Origin: Chara braunii
Lineage: Eukaryota > Streptophyta > Charophyceae > Charales > Characeae
DNA length: 63,798 nt
Assembly: GCA_003427395.1 (NCBI GenBank)
Contig: BFEA01000244.1
Coordinates: forward strand, 872,587 to 936,384
Direction of reading: 5' to 3'
Below the pieces are notes generated by a model, which did no database searches, was not told where the DNA came from, and was given only the letters and a program-made list of their open reading frames with translations. The position numbers and the translations under genes were made by a program. Shown piece after piece: positions 35,001 to 46,164 of the stretch (position 1 is the first letter of the stretch; the number at the start of each line of letters is the position of its first letter).

Positions 35001-35624
35001 CGCCCTGGCCGCAGCCGCGTTATGCTGGCCCGCCACAGCGTAGTAGGAGTATTGCCCTGCCAGCATGTCCTCCCAGTCCTCCGGCTTCAGACGATCCGCC
35101 CGCACCCCGGGCGTCGGTTTAACCAGCCCGAGAGGCGCGAGCTTTAGTGTCGGCAGCTCGTAAGTCTTCTCGGTCTGAGAGTAGGCCGTCGTCATTGCGT
35201 CAATAATGGCCTGTATTTGCACGGGATCCAAGGAACGCTGGTTGTATGCCGCCTCCCACTCGCCGATGTCGACGACTTGCGACGGGTTAATGGCGAACTC
35301 CCGCTTTGTTCGCACGCCGTTTTTCCATTCCAGGAAGTATGCCGCGTCGATGTCGATGACACCTCTGGGCTGGACAGGGGCAGACTGGGGTGGCTTCTGA
35401 GCCGAGGCCGGGCGTTTTTGACTCGACGCGCCGACATGCCCCTCAACTCCCTTCCTTTTCCCCCCTGACTGTTGTGGGGTCTTTGTCTTCTACTTCTTTT
35501 TAGCTCCTGTCGCCTCCCCCTCAGAAGCTCCTGCGCACCAGTTGTCGGAGTTTCGACACCCCGTCTTTGCGTTCCCCGTGGTCACCATCGTCTGCGCTTC
35601 GCCCTCATCAAAGAGTTGCGCCAT
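32021..35624 (-). pseudogene. ParB-like domain fused to DNA-methyltransferase-like domain
   Basis: One reading frame of about 1170 codons from an ATG at 35624 to a TAG at 32021. ParB part (about residues 110-260): QVVDIGEW, PTLKLAPLGL, YYAVAGQHNAAAARALLG (the ParB G-x-H-R/N-x-x-AA box, near residue 200) and FSNEDFEGYFLVSAEDN. Methyltransferase-like part: VLDLCEPVDIKQW near residue 638, where DPPY-type motif IV is expected, HWTIVVFVP, then GDGIMFLGN near 805 followed by VWEVLKGGHNVIALEGN, resembling the DPFxGSG and G-x-E pattern. The order ParB, motif IV, motif I resembles prokaryotic and phage ParB-methylases. In-frame stops: TAG 35490-35492, TAA 33957-33959, TAG 33921-33923, TAG 33510-33512. 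A 93-bp duplication around the N at 32891 shifts the frame. Catalytic residues are non-canonical, so activity is doubtful. Confidence 0.65.
32798..32984. repeat. 93-bp exact duplication around a single N
   Basis: 32798-32890 and 32892-32984 look identical, separated by one N. Removing one copy plus the N (94 bp) restores the long ParB/methyltransferase frame. This is most likely an assembly join with unresolved overlap, not biology. Confidence 0.85.
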
Positions 35625-35629
35625 CTCTT

Positions 35630-36800
35630 CAAGGTACAACGGTGTTCTGCCTGCCCACGTCTAGGCCGTTGACGACAGCTGTCGGGGCTGCCATTGGGGC
35701 ACAATGCTGCTGGCGCATGACAACCGCCGCGGCGCGACGCGTGTCGCATGTGCTGGGAAAGGCTATCGATGAAACTGGGGCACACGATGTTTGTGTTTAC
35801 TATTCTTCTCAGTCTTTTTTTTCGTCGCCATCGTCCACATCATTCCTGCTGGGGTTGAGGTTGGCATTGGGGCACATGGTTTCTTTCTTTTCTTTTCTTC
35901 TCACTCGTTCATTCGTCGCGATCAGCCACATGTTGATCGCCGGGGTTGGCAATAGGGCACATGGTTTCTTTGTTTCCTTCTCAATCGTTCGTTCCTCTAG
36001 ATCTGCCAGACGACTTGTGAGTCCTCCATGTTTCTTTTCTTCCGCATGCACACGATGTTCAGTTCGGCAATAATACGAATATTCAACAACCCTTTCCAAT
36101 TTGGCTAACAATTTGAAAAATACTCAATGTTTCGCACCTTTTTTTGTCTCATCAACGAGATCCAAGGCTGGGTAGCGGGGCGTACTGAGAGAGCAGGAGA
36201 GACTGTTGTCGCGACGGGTGTGGTGGAAGATAAGCGGGTGCCATGTGGGCTGTGCGCGACCATGGTCTGTTTAAAAAAACGCGCTTTGGCCTTCGACCAT
36301 GGTCCTCCACGTGCCGCTCACCACGAAAGCACGTGGATCATCAGCGCTCGCTCTACGGCGCCAATCCCGGGGGAGCTGGTGTCGTCTCCATCCGAAAGCA
36401 CGTGGACGATCAGCGCGCGCTCTTGGCGTTGGTCGTGCGCAATGCGCCACCGCATTGCGCACGCCCAACGCCACGTATGTGCGCACACACGACGTGCACA
36501 TCATCCATCCGAGAGTCGGGGGATGATCAGCGCTCGCTCCTGGCGATGGTCATGAGCGATGCCATGGAGCATTGCGTACGATCAACACCAGGACTGTGAG
36601 CTCCCGAGCAAACAATGAGCACGCTGCGTGCGCAAGATGGAGAACGATGCCACCGCTCGCTGAAGTGTTGACGGTGTTTCTTCGCCATGTGCGCTGCGTG
36701 TTTCGTGGCGATGGCCTCGTTGAATAACGAACAACGCCTGTGAGAACACACCGCTCGATTGTTGTAGTTCGCTCGTAGCCCAACTTCCCTTTCCGCCTGG
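35630..36800. other. No clear gene; degenerate tandem repeats
   Basis: From 35690 to 36000 there are imperfect repeats of a GGGGCACA(T/C)GGTTTCTT-type phrase. From 36314 to 36546 three degenerate units share CACGTGGA(T/C)(G/C)ATCAGCGC(T/G)CGCTC. Nothing resembling a protein domain was found. Confidence 0.5.
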
Positions 36801-39800
36801 TATTCCTACCCACCATTGCCGTTTTTTGGTTGGCGGTTATTGGTTTCACGCTTCCTGTTGCAACGGCGCCCGCCACCGCCTCGAGGTCGACAACACGAAG
36901 TTCGGATCCTGGCGGACTGGTCCCAACCGACGGGCCTTGGCATGGTGTCCCCGCAAAAATACACAGATATAGCAGCGCCCACAACAAAAACAAAACAAAG
37001 TTTTTTTGTCAAGTTCGGATTCGAGCGGACTTTGACGTTCGCCGTTTATTTTACCGCCCTTACCAACGCCCTGCGCTTTAGCATGTGTATGGTTGCCGGA
37101 TACCGTTGGGTGCGCAAAAGTGCCAGCCTTGAGAATTGCCTTATGAGGGTTTGAAGGGGGTTGAGCAACAGCTTGTGTGCGGCCACTGACCTCCCTCCCA
37201 ATCTGCGACGTGCAGCGCAGAAACCGGTTCCTCGCCATTCCTACCGACGCCAACTTCGGATCCCGGCGGACTTTCGGTTACCGGATGAGTCTGACCACAC
37301 CATTCAACGGCCTGGCCTGTCACGATGGTTCGCATTTTCAAAGACCTTTCGGTATGCAGAAGCGCTCGAGGGCGACAACACGAAGTTCGGATCCCGGCGG
37401 GCTTGCGGTTTGGCGCTTGCCACGCGGCGAGCTGCTTAGGTGATTCTTTTCGTGTTCCTTCCGACGTGCGTTGTTCTGACCGCATTGCTGAAATCACACG
37501 CTTCCTGCCAATGTGCGTTGTTCCGACGGTTTGTAGGGGTCTTATGGGGGTATTGCCTGCATTGCATTTTTCTGGGTCCCGACCGACGGGCTTTCGCATG
37601 GTGTCGCCGCATAAATACACAGATATAGCAGCGCCCACAGCAAAAACAAAACAGTGTCTTTTTGTCAAGTTCGGATTCGAGCGGACTTCTACGTTCGCCA
37701 TTTATTTTACCGCCCTTACCAACGCCCCGCGCTTTCGCATGTGTTTGGTTGCCAGATACCGTTGGCTGCGCAAAAGTGCCAGCCTTGAGAATTGCCTTAT
37801 GAGGGTTTAAAGGGGGTTGAGCAACACCTTGTGTGCGGCCGCTGACCTCCCTCCCAATCTGCGACGTGCAGCGCTGAAACCGGTTCCTCGCCACTCCTGC
37901 TGATGCCAAGTTCAGATCCCGACGGACTTTTTAGTTTCCGGGTGGATCAGACCACACTATTCGACGGCGTGGCCTGTCGCGATGGTTTGCATTGTCAGAG
38001 ACCTTTCGGTATGCAGAGGCGCTCGCGAGCATAGGCCTTGCGAATTGCCCTTATAGAGGTTTATGTGGGTACTCAAAATTAACCGCCTTGCGAATTGCCC
38101 TTGTAGGGGTTTATGGGGGTTGCCGTCGGTTCCAGAGGTCGTGTCCGTTTTCTGTCTGCCGTCCACGCTTGTGTGCACCCGCTTACATGCTCGTGTTTCG
38201 GCGTGCTTTTCGGTTCGCGTTGTCATACGTCGATGTTTCCAGTGCGCAAAATGGGTGTCGCCTTCGCGACTTCACGAATCGGGGTTTGTAGGGGTTGCAG
38301 GGGGGTCTTTCGTCCACGGCTGCATTTTTCGTGTCCACGCTGCTGAGAGGTGCAAGTTCCGCGAGCTGTTATACTGGTAGCTGTGAGTGAAACAGCGTAC
38401 GACATGCTTGTGTGGCGATGGGGAGAGTCGGTGTTAACAGGGGTCACTTGGGGGTCCTGCTGCGCCGATTCGTAAAGTGTTGCATCAAAGACAGCCCTTT
38501 CTTTTGTCCGTGCTCTCGTTGCACTGACACTCGAGGACGGCAGAGCCTCTATTCGATACGCCCGCACACACCGTTCCTTGTGTGCACCCGCTGACCCTCC
38601 CCTCCACGATCCGATGTGCGGCGCAGAAAACGGTTCCCCACCACACCTGCAACTGCCAAGTTCGGATCAAGGCAGGCTTTGAGGTCCCGCCTAAATCTAA
38701 CCACACTTTTCAATGGCCTGGCATGCCAAATATGATCAGATTGTCAGAAACCTTTTGGTGTGCAGGAGTGCTCGCGAGAGTGCTGCGGGCTTGCGAAAAG
38801 CGCTTATAGGGGTTTATGGGGTCGTCGCCAGTGACAGAGGCCGGTTCCGTTCTCGGTCTGCCGTCGATCTTCGTTGCCCTCCAAGGGGTTTAACTGTCGC
38901 GATGCGTGGACTGTTGTCGCTGACATGCTCCTGTTTCGGCGTGCTTTCCGTTTCGCGCAGTCACACGTCGACGTTTCCAGCGCTCGAATTCGGGGTCGCC
39001 GTCTCGACCGCACGCACAGGGGTTTGTAGGGGTTGCAGGGGGGTCTTTCAGCAAAGGCTACAATTTATTCTTGTCCCCGCCGCGGAGATGTTCNAGTTCC
39101 ACGAGCTGTGCTACTGNTAGCTGTGAGTGAAACACCGGACGACCTTGCTTTGACGATGGGGAGAATCGGTGTTAACAGGGGTCATTTGTGGGGTCCTTCA
39201 GCGCCAGACTGTTATGTGCTGCATCCACCACTGCCCTTTCTTCCGTGCGTGCTCTCATTCCACGGACACTCGAGAGCGGCGGAGCCTTTATTCAATACAC
39301 CCTCGCATACCGTTCCTTGTGCGCACCCTATGACCCTCCCTTCCACTCTCCGACGGGCCGCGGAAAAAAAGGTTCGTCGCCACTCCTGCAACCGCCAAGT
39401 TCGGATCCCGGCGGACTTTGAGGTTCCGCCTTAATCTAAGCGCACTATTCAACCGCCAAAACGGTTCCTTGTCACTCCTGTAGCCGCCGAGTTCGGATCC
39501 TGGCCGACTTTGAGGTTCCGCCTATATCAAAGCACACTATTTAACGGTTTGGCCTTTCGCATGTGTTTGCATTGTCAGAGACCTTTTCATATGCAAAAGT
39601 GCTCGTGAGAGTACTATGGGTGCTCAAAATTACACGCCTTGTGAGTTGCCCTTATAGGGGTTTAAGGGGGTTCGCCGTCGGTGGCAGAGGCCGGGTCCGT
39701 TCTCGGTCTGCCGTCGATCTTCGTTGCCCTCCAGGGGGTTTAACCGTCGCGATGCGTGGAGACTTGTCGCTGGCACGCTCGTGTTCCGGCATGCTTTTCG

Positions 39801-40620
39801 GTTCGCGCTGTCAGACGTCGACGTCGCCAGCGCGCGAATTGGGGGTCGCCTTGGCCACTCAGGGTTTGTAGGGGTTGCATGGGGGGTCAATCAGCCACGG
39901 CTACGTTTTTCTTGTCCACGCCGCGAAGATGTGCGAGTTCCACGAGCTGTTCAAATCGTAGGTGTGACTGAAACACCGGACGAGCTCGCTTTCAAGATGG
40001 GGAGAATCGGTGTTAGCGGGGGTCAATTGGGCGTCCTGCAGCGCCAATTCTGAAGTACTGCATCCACTATTGCCCTTTCTTCTGTGCGTGATCTCGTCCA
40101 GCGGACATTCGAGTGCGGCAGAGCCTTTATTCGATACGCCCGCACATACCGTTCCTTGTATGCACCCGCTGACCCTGCAAATCTTCGACGTGCCACGCAC
40201 AAACCGGTTCCTCGCCACTCCTGCAACCACCAAGTTCGGATCCCGGCGGACTTTGCGATCGCCAACTTCTTGAACCGGTACCTCGCCACTCCTGCAACCG
40301 CCAACTTCGGAGATCGCCTTGTCAATTACACGGATCGGTGTTTGTCGGGGTGACTCTGCCACCGCACGGGCTCGTTTTGTCGATAGGGAGAATCAGTGCT
40401 AACAGGGGTCGATTGGGGCCAACAGCGGTGTTAACAGAGGCCGATTGGGGTCGGGGTGACTCTGACACCCGCGACTAGCCTTTCTTCTAACTGCGGGAGA
40501 GCGTGGAAACATTCTTGGCGCCATAAGAAACCGCCAAGTTCGGATCACGGCGAACTTTCGAGTTCCGGGTGATGCTAACCGTCTCTTTTCATGGCTTGGT
40601 CCATCACGTATGTTTCCGTT
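36800..40620 (+). repeat. Degenerate tandem array, units about 0.65-0.85 kb
   Basis: Large units recur: the string CACAGATATAGCAGCGCCCAC at 36961 and near 37618; GAATTGCCTTATGAGGGTTT twice; GATGGGGAGA(A/G)TCGGTGTTA at 38417, 39155 and 39996; CCGTTCCTTG(T/C) and TCCTCGCCACTCCTGC repeatedly. Each unit carries one or two of the 22-bp motifs. GC-rich, with no convincing ORF. Confidence 0.75.
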
Positions 40621-41686
40621 GTCGTAGAGCTATGGGTGCGCAGTCAAGCTCGCCGTGTGTGTTGCCGTGACTGGGGTATATGGGGGTTGCTGTCTGTGGC
40701 AGTCGTTATTGTCGTCCGCGTGCGAAGGCGCTTAAGTGTCGAAGCCGCGCGGGCTGCAAAGGCTTGGAGTTCCAGCACACATCCTCCTGATCGATGTGCG
40801 GTTAGTAGGGGTTTGTGGGGGTCACCTGAGGGTCATTAAGCCATGTTTTCTCTAGCCTCCTACATCTCATAGCCTTGCGTTCCTTATCACGATTGGCCGA
40901 CAGTCAGTTCGCAGCGACCGATTCGTGACCGGTTCGCCGTCGATTCGATTTCTCCCAAGTTCGGGTCCCGGCGGACTTCTGGATTCCGAGACAGTCAGAC
41001 TGCTCCTTGCGCACGTCTAACTCATGATAGGACACATCCTCCTGGAAGTACGTCAAGCAACGACGAAATAAATGGGTCGATAAATAAACAACAAAGATTC
41101 ACGCCTTGCCCGTGGGATGTTAGACCCATAACCAAATGTCACCAACCACTTACAGGCAGTGTGAGGCAAACATCTATAAATGTGGGCCGGACACAGGCTT
41201 CCTCATAACGACTTCCCATGCATGAGTTCGCAAGCAGTCGAAGCGATGGCATGTTATATGCTCTCCATACTTGCGTGGCCCTCGGCATCGCCGAGGGTCT
41301 CATTCGACACTCAAGTGTCGGCTGACAAGCGCCTTGAGGGTCTTGCCTCTCGACGCTAGACAACCGCCAAGACGGTTACGGGACCTACCCTCTCCAGCAA
41401 CCTGAGGGAGTAACGGGTGGGTCGGCCAAGGCCCTTTGTAGCAGTTGAGTTCCATCTACGGAGGCCTTAAAAAGGGTCAAGGGGTTTGACTTTGACAGCT
41501 GCTACGGACTTCAACGTCCAACTATACAAGTATAAAAAGCAAAAAGGGGAAGGGTGTCTCCGTTTCCTGTCAGCGCAATTAGTAACGCCAGAGTCGATGC
41601 AAGAAAAATTCGGGTGCCCTTCGCCACATGCAATTATCGCATTCAAAGGATTCTGGTCTCTGCCAAACTCGGATGTCGGCACACTT
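36898..41686 (+). repeat. Right internal cluster of 22-bp AAGT...ACTT motif
   Basis: Copies at 36898, 37011, 37252, 37383, 37667, 37908, 38658, 39397, 39489, 40232, 40536, 40957 and 41665 (each 22 bp), all in the same orientation. Typical parts are AAGTTCGGATCCC and GGCGGACTT. A partial copy is near 40302. None was noticed in the ParB-methyltransferase frame or the transposase-like frame. Confidence 0.85.
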
Positions 41687-41870
41687 CGCATATCGAGGTT
41701 TGTCTCATCGTTCGTGCCAATTTGGTTGCCGGGACTGTAATCGCCTACAAACGAGCTCGCTCTGTTCAGACGCTGCACCAGGAATCGGGTATGGGAAGGG
41801 TGGGGGTGGGAGGGTGGGTGGAGTTCGAACTTCATTCTTTAGTATTCGTGCTTACAGTTTGCTACCGACG
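40621..41870. other. Spacer between repeat array and transposase candidate
   Basis: Contains two 22-bp motifs (40957, 41665) and two adjacent short hairpins: CCTCGGC-ATC-GCCGAGG at 41280-41296 and CGACACT-CA-AGTGTCG at about 41308-41323. The frame that continues into the transposase candidate is open here from about 41554, but its start is not clear. Confidence 0.5.
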
Positions 41871-41874
41871 GTTA

Positions 41875-44660
41875 CATGACGGTGCCAAGGGCAGCTCAGC
41901 GAACGGCCGCATGAACCGGGCTATGGAAACTGAACAGGCCATCGACTTGCATTGCCAGCTACAACACCTGGACTTGGCCCCGACCAGCTCTTCGGAAAAT
42001 TCGTCATTCCAACATTTCACTGCAGCTTTCCCCTGAAAACGAAGTCTCGCTTTTCGGGAGAGCTTTGGAGGTTGCATCCAACTGCCTACGGATTTGGCGA
42101 CACTGTCCGCAAGCGAAGAACCGTTTGCCTCCCGGATCGAGTTCCACATTCCTGACGAGGTGCACCCGACAACTTCGGCGCAAATCAATTGCGTGCCAAT
42201 GCGTGCTTCTTTCGCAGCATCTTATGATGAGAGTGGGAAGTTGGTGGCCACTGATTACTCGTCTGGATAACAATCCTCTTCCAGTGCACCTTCGATTCAC
42301 GCTACCTTCAGTACTACAAAGTTGGTTGACACCGACTATTCTTCGGAGGAACTGTCCACGGCACGGGCAAGTCCAACGCAAGTCTAGTCTCAGAATGCGA
42401 TTCCTGATCAGAGTCACTATACGTCGGAATTGTCTGGCAGAAGTGATGCAGAGAACATGGCAATACTCGAAATTTTGCCAGCGCCTCTGCCAGGGGAAAG
42501 AAGACCGTATAGGATGGCTAATAGGAACGTTAGGAGGAAAGAACAATACAAAAGAGCAAAAGACTTGTTGTCGGAAAGAAAATTGCTCATGGTTCGTGGC
42601 ATGGCATGTTGCAAGGCTCGCTATTGTTACAACATGTCGCCGAAGGAAGTCCGACAGGTTAGACAAGGACTGTACAGTAAGAGTCCAGAAGAGCTAGTAG
42701 AGTGGTGGATGAAAAGTCTTAAAGGTTTCACATTGAGTGAGGGCGAACACAAACGAGTCCGTCCTGTAGAGTTGGAATGTTCGATGTGTGTCAAGGCGTA
42801 CTGCAACGTTCTTGGTGTCTCTCGTAATACGTTTTATAGTTACAAGAAGCGCTTCGATAACGACTTCATACGTTGTGAGCATGGGTTGAGGGGTAGACAT
42901 CAGCCAACAGAAAAGACGGTCGCCATGCTTGCCAGCATGAAAAATTTCATCGAGTGTCATGCGGATAGCATGCCGAATGAGACGGCTCACAAAGGCGGGG
43001 TTTACAGACCGAAGCTTCGACTGCCAACAGCTTTTACGAAGAGATCTATTTATGAGTCCATCAAATCAGACTTTGTCCCCGTCGGCCTCGACATCGTGTC
43101 CGAGTCCAACTTTTATAAACTGTGGCAAAAACACTATTACCACGTTTCGCTCGCACACTCTAACACATTCACGAAGTGTGCCGTCTGTCATGAACTGAAA
43201 GAGCGTATACAACATGCTGCTCTTCCTCGAGATCGAGAAAGAGCTAGGGAGGAGATGAAAGCTCACCAAAGGCAGCAAGTTGAACACAGATTGGACTACA
43301 GTCGTGCGAAGATTGAATCGATGGTCCGTCCCAACGAGCGTTTATGTCTCATCATTGACGGCATGGATCAGAAGAAGACGACTATCCCCCATATTGGTCA
43401 GGCGAACTACTCGAAAGACCTTAGGCACGAGACAATGATGAAAAAGACTTTGACCGGTGTCATTGCACACGATAGAGACCCTAGTATTTATGTGTACACA
43501 TGGTTTCCGTATTTCAAACACGATTCGAACACAGTCGTTACTTGTATCACGCGAACCCTCGTCGAAATTTAAGCGACTTGGGGGTCACTACCACCCTTTT
43601 TGCGCATTCAAGCAGATAATTGTTGGCGGGAAAACAAGAACAAGTACGTATGTGCACTGGCTGCATTGTTGGTGAAGTTCAAAGTTTTCCAAGAGGGGGA
43701 AATAGGTTTCATGCTGGTGGGACATACCCATATGGACGTTGATGCTATTTTCAGTGTCTTCTCGAAGAAATTGAAAGACACAGACGCTTATACTATGGAC
43801 GAGTTGTTTGAGCTCATAGAGCAATCCCACAAAAAGCCTCCCAAATGTATTTTCCTCGACACATTGGCAGATTTTATAAGTATAGTAGACCCATGCGTTG
43901 CGTCAGACATTACCGGTATTTCCCAACCACACTTGCTTAAATTTTTTATGGTTGGAGATAACCCACGCATGTTTTACGAGGAGTTTTGCGATGACGACAA
44001 CTGGCTGCCCGAGGAAGGTCCGATTTATTGGTTCAATCAGAACCCCGATGGAAGCTACGCAGGTCCTTCATGGCCATTGACCCGCCTCCCGCGAAGCCTG
44101 TTCCTCAGAAACACTATCTGAATGGCAAAGATGGTGTTATTCGATTCCGCGAGTTGCTGGAGAGCAGGCGGTCAACATGGTGCACTTTCAACGAACATGA
44201 GGTGAGTCGGAGAGAAAGATCTTTCTGGTACTGGGACGAGGTTATCAAACGTGGCGACGAGATCATCGCGAACGGGTTGTCCACACAACCTCAGGAGGGT
44301 TTTTGGCCAAGCCCTCGTCCCCTCGAAAATGATCAAGAATCTTCTCCTAGTAATGCCAACATCGACGACAGGGAACCCCTGTTCGATGGACGTAGAAAGG
44401 ATCGCCCGAAGACCAGTTTCGACCCCCTCGAGCATATCAACGTCGGCACTTTTCTTATCCTTCGCCCCTCCGACGACGATATTTCGAAAGGCGTGCCTAT
44501 TTGGGTGCGAAGAGCACAATCGCAGGTGGTTCGTGAAAAGAATTTGCCAAATTGTAATGAAGTGCTCGTGGAATATTGAGTGCCAACTGGGAGAGCAAAG
44601 TCGCTCGAAGAATTGTACGATAAGGCATGGGAAAAAAGATGAAGAAGACTGACCAGACAC
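41875..44660 (+). pseudogene. DUF7869-like protein, candidate DDE transposase
   Basis: A plus-strand frame open from about 41554 to 44121 apart from TGA 42034, TAA 42268, TAG 42385 and TAA 43570, then a frameshift near 44060-44100 and a TGA at 44577. The order fits a family of eukaryotic proteins of unknown function that I recall as DUF7869: an HTH-like CNVLGVSRNTFYSYKKRF, KCAVCHELKERIQHA, ERLCLIIDGMDQKKTTIPH, LPPFLRIQADNCWRENKNKY, FMLVGHTHMDVDAIFSVFSKKL, and C-terminal VEY-stop-VP where Trp is expected. The acidic residues in IDGMD, QADN and HMDVD are spaced like an RNase H-fold DDE site. As the only large transposase-like frame between the TIRs, it is the best mobilising candidate. The upstream part is Ser/Asp-rich (TDYSSEELS). 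Confidence 0.6.
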
Positions 44661-45240
44661 AATGGCAACATGCCGACTCGATCATTTTTGGTTGGGAGAG
44701 GCCAGGTAGAGGTACAAAGTTGTTCACGACTGGGCTGTCATTCCTTCCAACGTTCGACTGAACGTTGAAGCTGCACTTCGAGATCTAAGTCCATGTGCGG
44801 AATGGAATGACTGTTCGGACGGGAATTAGGAACGGACTATATTCTCTTTTGACTTGGTGAATTGCGATGAGTCTGTTGTACGACGAGTTGGCAGATTTTG
44901 TACACAGTTTAGGGTTGATGTTTTTCGGATGGTTGGGTGGTGGTTAAGCAATTTCTGAAGTTAACTTCATCATGTGTTGATGTTTCTACTTTACCGACAT
45001 TTTGTTTCCGCTCGTGTGTGCATGTCACATATTGTGTAGGCTATGCGACAGAAGAAATGAGACATGATTATTCGTATCCCATTCGCCCTTGCGCATGTGG
45101 ATTGTGTGGTTCTGGAGAAGATACAGAAATTATATAGATGCTCGGGGACACTTGTAGATGCTTTACATTTATGTATGATAGCATAAACCGTTTCGAAAGT
45201 TTAGATGGCGGCGGTTCGTAACATTTAATTTAGACACAAC
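44661..45240. other. AT-rich spacer in DNA element, nothing recognised
   Basis: Follows the transposase candidate. No domain, repeat or RNA gene was seen. Confidence 0.5.
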
Positions 45241-45273
45241 ATTCGTAGTTCAATTTTGTTACGATATTTCTTG

Positions 45274-45998
45274 AAGTGCGACGGAATTCATGGTACTCAC
45301 TTGATTTTAAGTTCATGATAATGTCATGTCAGTTTATGGTAATTTGCCGAAGTGCGACGGAATCCATAGTACTTAAACCATCTCGTTTGCCATCTCGTTT
45401 GTCGTGTGATTGCATCAACTATTCCATTGACATCCAATTTCTGCTTGACACAATGTCATGTCAAATACGCCCCACTCAAAATTAGTCAAAATTCATGCAG
45501 ACTCTGAGGTCATTCAAAACCTTCTCGTTCAACGTCTTATTACGTGCACCTTCCAGTGTCAATGAATTTGAATGTATGACAATGACATGCCGGTAATGTC
45601 TTTTAAGTAACATAAATTATCGAAGTGTGATGGAATCCATACTTAACTCTAAGGCAATCAGACGGTAAACCGTGTGATTGCCTTAAAGTTAACTCTTCGA
45701 TTGAGTTCCAATTTGTGCAAGTCCACCAGTTACGTCTTTTAAGTTACATAAATTATCGAAGTGCGATGGAATTCATACTTAAACCATCTCGTTTACAGTG
45801 TGATTGCCTTCAAGTTAGTCTTCCATAAAGTTAGTCTTCCATAAAGTGCGATGGAATCCATACTTAAACCATCTCGTTTACCGTGTTATTGCCTAAAAGT
45901 TAGTCTTGAAGTTCGATAAAGTTCCAATTTATGGATGTCAATTACCGTAACGGCTTTTAAGTTACAAAATTTAGGGAAGTGCAATGGAATCCACACTT
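45274..45998 (+). repeat. Right subterminal 22-bp repeats (6 copies)
   Basis: Copies at 45274-45297 (24 bp), 45350-45374 (25 bp), 45623-45644, 45759-45780, 45844-45865 and 45977-45998. Consensus parts: AAGTGCGATGGAATCCATACTT written as AAGTGCGATGG plus AATCCATACTT. Several are preceded by TTTTAAGT(T/A)ACATAAATTATC and followed by AAACCATCTCGTTTAC. Confidence 0.85.
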
Positions 45999-46164
45999 GA
46001 ACCATCATGCTCAGTACGTGATTGCCTTAAATCTTCATTTCAGTTTCGATTTATGGCCTGTCAATTGCAATCATCGGGTTCAATACTCGTAGCCCCAAGT
46101 TTCATTTAAGTCTAAAATATGGTGATTTTAACATGAAATTTAAAGCTTGCGAGTACCAATTTAA

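Noticed and set aside
32021-35624. Bacterial contamination as source of the ParB-methyltransferase gene
   Set aside because: It lies inside an element with TIRs and a TSD within a plant-type LTR, and shows the same decay. The draft gaps and the duplication are assembly faults but do not indicate a chimera.
36898-41686. CRISPR-like array
   Set aside because: The 22-bp motifs are irregularly spaced (about 90 to 750 bp), degenerate and in a eukaryotic transposon.
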